A program made the position numbers and the translations under genes. From Betaproteobacteria bacterium (GTDB taxonomy: Bacteria; Pseudomonadota; Gammaproteobacteria; Burkholderiales; SG8-39), in contig JACQTO010000176.1 in NCBI GenBank assembly GCA_016210745.1, positions 1 to 64,000 of the forward strand: a stretch of DNA of 64,000 nt, read 5' to 3'. Below, piece after piece: positions 36,607 to 44,614 of this stretch. Under the pieces are notes generated by a model. That model made no database searches, had not been told where the DNA came from, and saw nothing but the letters and a program-made list of their open reading frames with translations. Each line of letters starts with the position of its first letter. Positions within the stretch are counted from its first letter, which is position 1.

Positions 36607-37992
36607 TTACTGTGATTCCATCACCGAAGCTTCCATCACCGAAGGCAGTCCGGCAAGAGCCATCGCCAATTCGCTCTCGTCGTAGGCGAGATCCTTCAGG
36701 TTTCCCGCGAAGTAATCGATGTACGCCTGCATGTCGAAGTGGCCGTGGCCGCACAGGTTGAACAGGATCGTTTTCGCTTTGCCTTCCTCGCGGCAACGTA
36801 TCGCTTCGTCGATGGCGCCGCGCACTGCGTGATTGGCTTCAGGCGCGGGCACGATCCCCTCGGTTCGCGCGAATTGAACGCCGGCCTCGAAGCATTTCAT
36901 TTGCGTGTAGGCCACTGCTTCCATCAGGCCTAGCTCCTTGATATGCGAGACCATCGGCGCCATGCCGTGGTAACGAAGCCCGCCGGCGTGGAATCCGGGC
37001 GGGGTAAAGGTCGAGCCGAGGGTGTGCATCTTCACCAGAGGCGTGAGATGCGCGGTATCGCCGAAATCGAATGCATACTTGCCGCGGGTGAGGCTGGGGC
37101 AGGCCGAGGGCTCGACAGCGACGATGCGGACCTTCTTGCCGCCACGAAGCTGGGCGCCCAAAAACGGAAACACGATACCGGCAAAATTCGATCCGCCGCC
37201 GGTGCAGCCTACGATGATGTCGGGATAGTCGCCCGCCATGTCCATCTGCGCCATCGCTTCCTGACCGATGATGGTCTGGTGCGTCAGCACGTGGTTCAGC
37301 ACCGAACCCAGCGAGTACTTGGTGTCCTCGTTCTGTGCAGCCACCTCCACGGCTTCGGAGATGGCGATGCCGAGGCTCCCGGGATGGTCCGCCCGCTGGG
37401 CTAGAATCGCCCGGCCCGACTGAGTCTCATTCGAAGGCGAGGGGATACAGGTCGCGCCGTAGGTTTCCATGAGCGCTCGGCGATAAGGCTTCTGGTTGTA
37501 CGAAATGCGCACCATGAATACCTTCACTTCGAGGCCGAAAATCTGTCCCGCGAAGGAAAGCGCCGATCCCCACTGGCCGGCGCCGGTCTCGGTGGTCAAT
37601 TTCTTGACTCCCGCGTCCTTGTTGTAGAAGGCCTGCGCGACCGCGGTATTCGGCTTGTGGCTGCCTGCCGGACTCACACCCTCGTACTTGTAGTAGATCT
37701 TGGCCGGAGTCTGCAGCGCTTTTTCCAGGCGCCGGGCGCGGTAAAGCGGCGACGGACGCCACTGCCGGTAGACGTCGCGAACCGGTTGTGGAATCTCGAT
37801 CTGGCGCTCCGTGGATACCTCCTGCATGATCAGCTCGGTAGGAAACAGGGGCGCGAGGTCGGCCGGTCCAATCGGCTGGTGCGTGCCCGGATGCAGTACT
37901 GGAGGCGGCGGCTTGGGCAGGTCGGCGGCGATGTTGTACCAGAATTTCGGGATGCGGCTCTCGTCGAGCACGTATTTGATTTGATCGGACAT
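36607..37992 (-). CDS. TrpB2-type tryptophan synthase beta-like enzyme
   Basis: A 461-residue PLP protein from ATG 37992, where homology starts ([20 protein letters not shown]). It matches the long TrpB2 branch: [20 protein letters not shown], the PLP lysine in [35 protein letters not shown] and the phosphate loop [11 protein letters not shown]. TrpB2 proteins make tryptophan from indole and serine or O-phosphoserine without a TrpA partner. No trpA is nearby, which fits TrpB2. It could act as an indole-salvage or related beta-replacement enzyme. Confidence 0.87.
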   Translation of the reverse strand: MSDQIKYVLDESRIPKFWYNIAADLPKPPPPVLHPGTHQPIGPADLAPLFPTELIMQEVSTERQIEIPQPVRDVYRQWRPSPLYRARRLEKALQTPAKIYYKYEGVSPAGSHKPNTAVAQAFYNKDAGVKKLTTETGAGQWGSALSFAGQIFGLEVKVFMVRISYNQKPYRRALMETYGATCIPSPSNETQSGRAILAQRADHPGSLGIAISEAVEVAAQNEDTKYSLGSVLNHVLTHQTIIGQEAMAQMDMAGDYPDIIVGCTGGGSNFAGIVFPFLGAQLRGGKKVRIVAVEPSACPSLTRGKYAFDFGDTAHLTPLVKMHTLGSTFTPPGFHAGGLRYHGMAPMVSHIKELGLMEAVAYTQMKCFEAGVQFARTEGIVPAPEANHAVRGAIDEAIRCREEGKAKTILFNLCGHGHFDMQAYIDYFAGNLKDLAYDESELAMALAGLPSVMEASVMESQ

Positions 37993-38241
37993 TCTTAGTC
38001 TCCGTAAGCCGGTGAAAGCAAGACGCATCTTGCGAAACGCGAAGACTACGCGAGTCGTGGCGCGAAGGCAACGCAAGGCGGCTGAGCAAGGCGTTTACTC
38101 AAGCCGGGCCCTCGGGGAAGATTTACGCTAGCATCGCGGTACGCGACGCGCGAGCCCGCGCTCGATGGGCTGGTCCGGCAGCCGAAGCGCACATTGGGTG
38201 CGATTCAAGTCCAGTTGCAGCAGCGAAGAACAAGGAGAAAC

Positions 38242-38649
38242 ATGCTTTCGTATTCCCCTGGATCATTTCGCAGCAAGTTTATTTCGCAGCGGTTCGCAGG
38301 CATTGCCGCGGCAATTGTCGCCGCCGCGACATTGTTGGCCGGCTGCGCAGGCGGCGGCTGGTGGCCCTGGGGCGAGGGCTCGGGCGGCGAGGTGCCGCGA
38401 ATCGCTCCCGGGGCGAAGTACTACGCCTGCGAGGCCGGAAAGAAGCTGATCGTCCGATACGGTGCTGACAACAGATACGCGATGATCATTTTCCCGGAGC
38501 GCGAGTTTCGCCTCGATGCCGAGGGCTCGACCGCCGGATCGAAATTCAGCAACGGGCGCACCGTGCTCTCGACCAGCGGGGATGAAGCCATGCTCGAAGA
38601 GGCGGGCACGGTGCTGTTCGCCAAGTGCAAACCGGAACCCGGGGCGTAA
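38242..38649 (+). CDS. MliC-like lipoprotein (putative lysozyme inhibitor)
   Basis: A 135-residue lipoprotein. The signal has a lipobox, TLLAGCAGGG, so it should be anchored in a membrane. The mature part resembles the MliC/PliC fold: AKYYACEAGKKLIVRYGADN, IIFPEREFRL, GSKFSNGRTVLSTSGDEAML and a final LFAKCKPE, with the two cysteines that form the family disulfide. Such proteins block host or competitor lysozyme. The match is by pattern only. AAGGAG lies 6 bases before the ATG. No operon partner is seen. Confidence 0.72.
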   Translation: MLSYSPGSFRSKFISQRFAGIAAAIVAAATLLAGCAGGGWWPWGEGSGGEVPRIAPGAKYYACEAGKKLIVRYGADNRYAMIIFPEREFRLDAEGSTAGSKFSNGRTVLSTSGDEAMLEEAGTVLFAKCKPEPGA

Positions 38650-38703
38650 TCGAAAAGTTGCCGCCGTTTGACCTGCGACAACTGCGGATCAGTCGTTGAC
38701 CGC

Positions 38704-38720
38704 TAGTGTCCTGTCCCGGA
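38704..38720. repeat. Solo end of the TAGTGTCCTGTCC element
   Basis: TAGTGTCCTGTCCCGGA matches the left end of the element at 31046 (TAGTGTTCTGTCCCGGA) with one difference and equals the inverse of that element's right end over 13 bases. No inverse partner was found downstream, so this is a single end or relic. It lies just before the start of the multi-PAS kinase. Confidence 0.6.
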
Positions 38721-38734
38721 AGTATCTGGCATAA

Positions 38735-41700
38735 ATGGGCTGTCCGATCCGTGAAACTCCCATGACGCGAGCTGCGCTGAACACGGTGATCAAGAACGGA
38801 AACGGGACCGGCGGTCCGGCCCCAGTAGGATCCGCGCAAAGGCTGATGCTGTTTGCGTTTGCGCTGGCCGTGGCGGTCATCCTCGGCGCTGCGCATATAT
38901 CGTTCAACTATTTTTCCGGCAGAGTTCTCAGAGAGGCGCAGGAGAACCTCCTCGCCATCGCCAAGCTCAAGAGCGACCAGATCGCCGTCATGATCGACGG
39001 TAAAACGAGAGATGCGCGCCTGTTCAGCGTGCGACCTGCAGTGCCGAGCATTCTGGGCGGAAGACGCACAAGAGTGGCGCGGGAGGAAAGCGAGCGCATT
39101 GTTGTCAAAGTGATTGCCGATACCGCGGAGGCGCACGGTTACAAGAACATTTTCATAACAGATTCGCTGCTTCGTATCGTCGCTTCTCCCCCCGATGCTA
39201 AGCCTCACCCCTTTGAACGCGCGGCCCTGGAAGCGGCGCTCGGGAAAGGACAACCTGCACTCGCTGACATTCACATCGGTCCCGATGGTCTGCCGGACTA
39301 CGGCGTGGCTTATCCGGTGTTCCAGAACGGTGAGGGCAATGGCCGCGTGATAGGCGCTGTATTTCTCGAGATTGACGGCCGGAAGAATCTTTTCCCGCTC
39401 CTCAGCAGTTGGCCCACCCCAAGTCCCAGCGCCGAAACGAGCCTGATTCGGCGCGAAGGCAATGAAGTCGTGATACTCAGCCCGCTGAAACAGGACCCAT
39501 CGGCGCCGCCTCTGTCGATCCGGTTCCCGATCGGGGAAGAGCAGCGTCTGGGGACGCGGGCGATCCTGAAGGGCGAAACCCTGATCGAGGCGCGCGACTC
39601 CCGCGGCATCGAGGTCATCGCGGCAGCATATCCAGTGCCGGGAACCCCATGGGTCATGCTGTCCAAGGTCGATCGCGACGAAGTTGCAGGACCTGTTCAC
39701 ATACTGGCGGCGACCATCACGGCGCTGGTGGCTTTATTCCTGGTGCTCTCCGGCGGCATCGCCAGGCTTCTGTGGCGCCGGCATTCGCAGGCGTTGACCC
39801 TGAAACGCGTGCGACTGGCCGAGCGCTACGCTGCCGCGGCCAGAGCATCCCTGGACGGGTACATGGTTGTCGATGAGGGAAGTCGGCAGATCCTCGAAGT
39901 CAATGCGGCTCTGGCGGGGATCACCGGCTATGGCTCGAGCGAGATGCTCGGAATGAACATCAGGAATTTGGTGGCGGACGAATCGCCGGAGCAGATTGCG
40001 GAACGCGGCCGGCGGCTGAAGGAAACCGGCGGCGACCGATTCCAGGGCCGGTGGAAGCGAAAAGACGGTGCGATCGTCGATGTCGAAATAAGCATGAATT
40101 ATCTGCGGGACAGCAAGGAGGGGCATGTCGTTGCTTTTGTCCGTGATATCACCGAACGCAAGCGTGCTGAAAACGCACTTGCACGGGAGAGTTACCGCAA
40201 CGAGGCGTTTCTGCGCAATTCAAGCGACGGCGTCCACATTGTCGACGCCGATGGGAACGTGCTGGAGGTGAGCGACTCGTTTTGCCGGATGCTCGGGTAT
40301 TCCAGGGACGAACTGGTGGGTGCGAACGTCTCGAAATGGGATGCGCAATGGTCGCCCGACGAGCTCAGGTGCCGCATCAAAGAGCAGATCGAGAACGAAG
40401 GCACCTCCGAATTCGAGACCCGGCATCGGCGTCGCGACGGCAGCATTGTGGACGTCGATATCACCGGCAATGCGCTCGAGCTGGACGGCAGGAAAGTACT
40501 GTTCAATTCGGCACGAGACATCACCGAACGCAAGCGGGCTGAAAACGCGCTGACAAGGGAGAGCCGCCGGAACCAGGCGTTCCTGCGCAATTCGAGCGAC
40601 GGCGTTCATATTCTAGACGCGGACGGCAACGTGCTGGAGGTGAGCGACTCGTTCTGTCGAATGCACGGATATTCCCGGGAAGAGGTGATCGGTGCGAATG
40701 TTTCAAAATGGGTGCATCACGTGTCGCCGGAGGATCTCAGGTATCGTCTCAGAGAGTACCTGGAGATTGGAGGCTCCTCTAAATTCGAGGGCCGGCATCG
40801 GCGTCGAGATGGGAGCTTCCTGGATGTAGAAATCACCCGCAACGCGCTTGAGTTGGACGGCAAGAAGGTGCTGTTCAGCTCGGCACGGGACATCACCGAT
40901 CGCAAGCGCCGCGAGAACGAGATCGCTGCGCTCAATCGCTTGTACAAGACGTTGAGCGGGGTGAACGGGGCGATCGTTCGCTCGACCAATCGCCGCGAGC
41001 TTTGTCAGCGGGTGTGCGAGATTGCCGCGAAACACGGCGGGTGGGAGGCGGCATGGATCGGATTTGTCGACGAGGATACCCAATGGATCGTGCCCGAGGC
41101 GTGGAGCAACTCAATGGCGCCCTTCATCGAGGGCATGCATGTCAGCGTCGACCCCGAGCGGCCGGAAGGACGGGGGCCAACGGGGATCTCGACGCGGAGC
41201 GGTACTCCGTATTTCTGCAATGACGTGTTCTCAGACCCGGTTACGGCGCCCTGGCGCATGTTCCTGAAGGACTTCGGCGTCGCTTCTGCCGCAGCCGTGC
41301 CCGTTCGTTCAGGCCAGTCGTTTTCCGGCGTCATCAATCTGTACTCCACTCAAAAGGAATTCTTCTCGCCGGACGTACAGGCGCTCCTGGTTGAAATATG
41401 CGGCGATCTTTCCTACGCGATCGAAACATTCGAACTCAAAGCCCGGCACGAGCGCCTGCAAACCCGACTGGCGGAAATTGTGGAATCCTCGAACGATGCG
41501 ATTTCCGCCGCAGACATGGCCGGAATCGTGACGAACTGGAACGCGGGGGCGGAAGCGCTCTACGGCTACCGCGCGGAGGAAATCGTAGGCAAGCAGGTGC
41601 GGATCCTCATTCCCGAGGATATGCGCCAAGATTTCGAGGCTTTCCTTGGATCCGTCGAGAAGGGCAAGGGGATTTCGAATCTGGAAACCGTGCGCTTGAC

Positions 41701-42559
41701 CAAAGACGGCAGGCGCATCAATGTGGCGCTGACGTTTTCCCCGATCAAGGGCCCCATTGGGGAGATCGTTGGGTACTCGGTGATCGCCCGGGATATCACC
41801 GAGCGCAAGCGTTTGGAAAAGGAAATTCTGACACTCAACGAATCGCTGGAGCGACGGGTGGCCGAGCGCACCAGGGAATTGGAGAGCGCCAACCGGGAAC
41901 TGGATTCGTTTTCGTATTCGGTGTCTCACGATTTGAGGGCGCCTCTGCGCGCACTGGTCGGCTTCACCGGAATAATCCAGCAGGATTATGCAAAGCTGCT
42001 CGACGCCGGCGGCCGGCAAATGCTCGATCGCATCGTTCATAATTCCCTGCGCATGGGGGAGATGATCGACGACCTGTTGCGGCTCTCGCGCCTTGGGCGC
42101 GCGGGGCTCAATATGCGCCCGGTCGATCTGAACGCCCTGGTTGCCGAGGCGGTTCGGACCGCGCTCGCCGAACATCCGAAGACGCACGTGGAGGTGGCGC
42201 AACTGCCCGCGGTAACCGGAGACCCGGGGCTGTTGCGTCAGGTATTCCAAAATCTGCTCGACAATGCCTTCAAGTTCAGCGCCAAGGTGGCTTCGCCGAA
42301 CGTGTCGATCGGAGTCGAGCCTGGCCCGGAAGGGGCCGTCTTTTTTGTGCGCGACAATGGCGCCGGATTCGACATGAACTATGCGGACAAGCTTTTCGGA
42401 GTCTTCCAGCGCATGCATCAAGCGTCCGAATTTCCCGGCACCGGCGTGGGTCTGGTCATCGTCAAGCGCATCGTCGAGCGCCATGGCGGCCGGGTATGGG
42501 CCGAGAGCGCGCCGGGGCAAGGCGCGACGTTCCGATTCACATTGGGTGCGCGGGCCTGA
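38735..42559 (+). CDS. Multi-PAS/GAF sensor histidine kinase
   Basis: A 1274-residue membrane kinase. Helix at residues 37-57, a periplasmic sensor of about 260 residues (Cache-like), second helix near 322-345, then PAS1 (about 365-480), PAS2 (486-610), PAS3 (610-735), a GAF domain (750-905) and PAS4 (915-1035). The HisKA box FSYSVSHDLRAPLRALVGF carries His1065, followed by an ATPase with DNGAGFDMNYADKLFGVFQR and GTGVGLVIVKRIVERHGG. PAS2 and PAS3 are a near duplicate pair. No receiver domain or response regulator is adjacent. ATG 38762 is an alternative start; neither has a good ribosome site. Confidence 0.88.
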   Translation: MGCPIRETPMTRAALNTVIKNGNGTGGPAPVGSAQRLMLFAFALAVAVILGAAHISFNYFSGRVLREAQENLLAIAKLKSDQIAVMIDGKTRDARLFSVRPAVPSILGGRRTRVAREESERIVVKVIADTAEAHGYKNIFITDSLLRIVASPPDAKPHPFERAALEAALGKGQPALADIHIGPDGLPDYGVAYPVFQNGEGNGRVIGAVFLEIDGRKNLFPLLSSWPTPSPSAETSLIRREGNEVVILSPLKQDPSAPPLSIRFPIGEEQRLGTRAILKGETLIEARDSRGIEVIAAAYPVPGTPWVMLSKVDRDEVAGPVHILAATITALVALFLVLSGGIARLLWRRHSQALTLKRVRLAERYAAAARASLDGYMVVDEGSRQILEVNAALAGITGYGSSEMLGMNIRNLVADESPEQIAERGRRLKETGGDRFQGRWKRKDGAIVDVEISMNYLRDSKEGHVVAFVRDITERKRAENALARESYRNEAFLRNSSDGVHIVDADGNVLEVSDSFCRMLGYSRDELVGANVSKWDAQWSPDELRCRIKEQIENEGTSEFETRHRRRDGSIVDVDITGNALELDGRKVLFNSARDITERKRAENALTRESRRNQAFLRNSSDGVHILDADGNVLEVSDSFCRMHGYSREEVIGANVSKWVHHVSPEDLRYRLREYLEIGGSSKFEGRHRRRDGSFLDVEITRNALELDGKKVLFSSARDITDRKRRENEIAALNRLYKTLSGVNGAIVRSTNRRELCQRVCEIAAKHGGWEAAWIGFVDEDTQWIVPEAWSNSMAPFIEGMHVSVDPERPEGRGPTGISTRSGTPYFCNDVFSDPVTAPWRMFLKDFGVASAAAVPVRSGQSFSGVINLYSTQKEFFSPDVQALLVEICGDLSYAIETFELKARHERLQTRLAEIVESSNDAISAADMAGIVTNWNAGAEALYGYRAEEIVGKQVRILIPEDMRQDFEAFLGSVEKGKGISNLETVRLTKDGRRINVALTFSPIKGPIGEIVGYSVIARDITERKRLEKEILTLNESLERRVAERTRELESANRELDSFSYSVSHDLRAPLRALVGFTGIIQQDYAKLLDAGGRQMLDRIVHNSLRMGEMIDDLLRLSRLGRAGLNMRPVDLNALVAEAVRTALAEHPKTHVEVAQLPAVTGDPGLLRQVFQNLLDNAFKFSAKVASPNVSIGVEPGPEGAVFFVRDNGAGFDMNYADKLFGVFQRMHQASEFPGTGVGLVIVKRIVERHGGRVWAESAPGQGATFRFTLGARA

Positions 42560-42571
42560 GGGCCGAGCCAC

Positions 42572-42702
42572 CGTTGACAAATTTGGCGAAGATTTGATTT
42601 CTAAATTTGTCTCCCTCTTTCGTGCGGTTGCGTGCAACCGCACGAAAGAGGGAGATTGATAAACGGCAAAACCAGCTTCGTTGATTCGGCTGGTCCGGCT
42701 CA
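42572..42702 (+). repeat. Covarying-stem repeat, copy F
   Basis: The stem 42611-42654 is perfect over 21 bp with a GT loop: CTCCCTCTTTCGTGCGG then TTGC pairs with GCAACCGCACG then AAAGAGGGAG. The arms are GTTGACAAATTTGGCGAAG before it and GATAAACGGCAAAACCAG after it. Compared with copy D, several stem positions change on both sides together. It follows the kinase gene and lies next to the IS110-type element. Confidence 0.87.
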
Positions 42703-42896
42703 GCCCCGGCGTTGAAGGGGTCGGGTTGCGAGCACCCCGGCTCATTGCGTCCCGGATGAAAAGACCATTCGTGCACAATCGACGATCTCATATGAAGCGC
42801 CAAGCCGTCCGTGCCGTAGTAAATGCAGAATGGTTGTCAGCCGATCAAGGCAGCGGGCATCCTTTGGGTTCTCTACGTCCGAAGGAGGCTGCCAAG

Positions 42897-44177
42897 ATGG
42901 CTGACACTACACATGTTAAGTCCGACTGTCATTGGGTTGCAATCGATGTGGCCCGCTACTGGAATGCCGTGTTGATCGAGACGACCAGCGGAGAGCGGCA
43001 TCGCTTCAAAATGGCCAACAGCGCCGAGGATTTCGATCGCCTGATTGAATTCCTGCACGGACTCGGCGGCCGATGTCATGCTGCGCTGGAACCAACCGGA
43101 GATTATCACCGGCCAATCGCCCATCGCCTCTTGCAGGCCGACGTTGAAGTTTCGGGGGTCTCCTCGGTCGCGCAGGCCCGGTATCGCGAAGCCATGTTCA
43201 ATTCCCGGGACAAGAACGATCCCAAGGACGCCGGCGTGATCCTGGAAATGCTCAAACAGGGCCGCGTGCAGACTTACGTGGATCCGATGCTGGCCGGCAA
43301 TCACGACCTGCAAGAACTTTCAAAGACCTACTACCAAGTGTCGCGCGCCCGGACCAGGGTTCAGCACTCAATCATCAATCACCACCTGCCGCTTTACTTT
43401 CCTGAGATGCATCGTTACTGGGTCGCCAGCCGCAACGAGTGGTGGGTGCGGTTCATGATCGAGTTTCCGACACCAGCACACGTCCGGCAGCTGGCGTGCG
43501 ACCAGTTCGTGCAAGCCGCTTGGGACCTGGTGGGGCGCAAGGTCAACAAGCGCGCCAGGCTTACTGAGATATGGCAATTAGCCGGCCATTCTGCGGCGTT
43601 GCCGCATGCCACGGATAGCCTGGCTGTTGAAACCTTTCGCATGACGCTGCGGCACTACCAGCACATAACGGAACTGCGAGAGGAGATCGACGCAAAAGCC
43701 GAATCGGTTCTATGCGGCAATCCAGATTATGAGAATCTCAAGTCACTACCCGGGATCGGCCCGGTCATTGCCTTGACTATCCTGGCCGAGGCAGGGGACG
43801 TTCGACGCTTTCGGCATCATCGACAGTTTCTGAAATATTGTGGCTTCGATCTGGCCAAGAACCAGTCCGGCGTCTATCGCGGCCGAGAACAACTCTCCAA
43901 GCGGGGAAACGCCCGGTTGCGCCTGGCATTCTGGTTGGCTGGCCAAGTAGCAGTGCGGATCCGAGAGAACTCGTTTAGGGAGAAGTATGACCGCTATATC
44001 AGCGCCAATCCCAAGGATGCCGATCTCAAGCGCAAGGCACTGACGGCGATCGCGGCGAAGATGGCGCGCGTCGCCTATGGAATGATCAAGAAGAACCAGC
44101 CGTATCGACGGTTCTTCGAACAGAGTTTGCCCAGTGGATCGATCCCTCTCAGTAGGGCCGTTGGGGCGCCGTCCTAG
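42897..44177 (+). CDS. IS110-family transposase
   Basis: A 426-residue DEDD recombinase. The RuvC-like N-terminal domain has WVAIDVARYWNAVLIETT (first Asp), CHAALEPTGDYHRP (Glu) and SRDKNDPKDAGVIL (two Asp). The C-terminal Transposase_20 domain has LKSLPGIGPVIALTILAEAG, HHRQFLKYCGFDLAKNQSG and LSKRGNARLRLAFWLAG with the conserved Ser. GGAGG precedes ATG 42897. Members of this family use an element-encoded bridge RNA to choose target and donor, so a structured non-coding end is expected. The frame is intact, so the element may be active. Confidence 0.93.
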   Translation: MADTTHVKSDCHWVAIDVARYWNAVLIETTSGERHRFKMANSAEDFDRLIEFLHGLGGRCHAALEPTGDYHRPIAHRLLQADVEVSGVSSVAQARYREAMFNSRDKNDPKDAGVILEMLKQGRVQTYVDPMLAGNHDLQELSKTYYQVSRARTRVQHSIINHHLPLYFPEMHRYWVASRNEWWVRFMIEFPTPAHVRQLACDQFVQAAWDLVGRKVNKRARLTEIWQLAGHSAALPHATDSLAVETFRMTLRHYQHITELREEIDAKAESVLCGNPDYENLKSLPGIGPVIALTILAEAGDVRRFRHHRQFLKYCGFDLAKNQSGVYRGREQLSKRGNARLRLAFWLAGQVAVRIRENSFREKYDRYISANPKDADLKRKALTAIAAKMARVAYGMIKKNQPYRRFFEQSLPSGSIPLSRAVGAPS

Positions 44178-44526
44178 ACGGGGACCCTGTAGATAATGCT
44201 TGGACCTTCCGCTGGGCTGCTTATATTGTTTTAGGTACGGTGAAGATCAGGCCGGTGGGCCGTGAATCTTGTTTCCACTATGGTAAATCGAGGCACCCGG
44301 ATGTCGCGGAAGACCGCTGGTCACACTGTTGTTCGCTCTTTATCATTGCCTGATTCGCTGCCGCGGGTCAGCTCGGGACGCTCTTGCCTTTTTCTAACTG
44401 ACCTATTGCATTTAGTACGTTATCCGTAACCGGGTTTTCAGTACGGATGTTTCTTTATCCGTGCTGAAAACCCGGTTGGCGCGCGCAGCGCGCAAGGCCG
44501 CGGTCGGCTGACTGACCGTCGATTTC
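44178..44526 (+). other. Structured 3' non-coding tail of the IS (candidate bridge RNA region)
   Basis: About 350 bases without a gene. It holds a 21-bp hairpin with one T/G pair, AACCGGGTTTTCAGTACGGA and its inverse, at 44428-44477. Next come GCGCGC/GCGCGC at about 44480-44495 and a CGGTC/GACCG stem just before 44520. In the IS1111 branch of IS110 the guide RNA lies downstream of the transposase, so this is the first place to look. The loops' pairing with target and donor was not established. Confidence 0.4.
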
Positions 44527-44563
44527 TAAGGGGTCGGGTTGCGAGCAACCCGACCCTTGCGTC
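44527..44563. repeat. REP-like hairpin to the right of the IS
   Basis: AAGGGGTCGGGTTGCGAGCA continues into an inverse CAACCCGACCCTT, giving a palindrome of about 30 bases with a CGAG loop, then GCGTCC. The copy at 42713-42750 shares the first 20 bases and a following TTGCGTCC, but its right arm has diverged (CACCCCGG). The remaining bases up to the mfd stop at 44615 show nothing else. Confidence 0.65.
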
Positions 44564-44614
44564 CTTGATGGCAGGAAGATTCTTCACCGAAGACTTCAGT
44601 CAGCTCAAAGGCTG

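Larger units (their letters stand above)
42715..44563 (+). mobile_element. IS110-type insertion sequence region, bracketed by hairpin repeats
   Basis: A transposase gene with about 150 bases of leader and 350 bases of structured non-coding tail lies between two copies of AAGGGGTCGGGTTGCGAGCA, at 42713-42732 and about 44528-44547. Each copy is followed within 20 bases by TTGCGTCC. Each copy folds as a hairpin; the right one is perfect (GGGTCGGGTTG/CAACCCGACCC). IS110 elements make no target duplication of usual type, so true ends cannot be fixed by eye; the hairpins are likely target or flank sequences. Confidence 0.55.

Noticed and set aside
42797..42896. An upstream extension of the IS110-type transposase
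   Set aside because: The frame is open back to 42681, but GGAGG sits just before ATG 42897 and homology begins there; the extension reads through the hairpin repeat.
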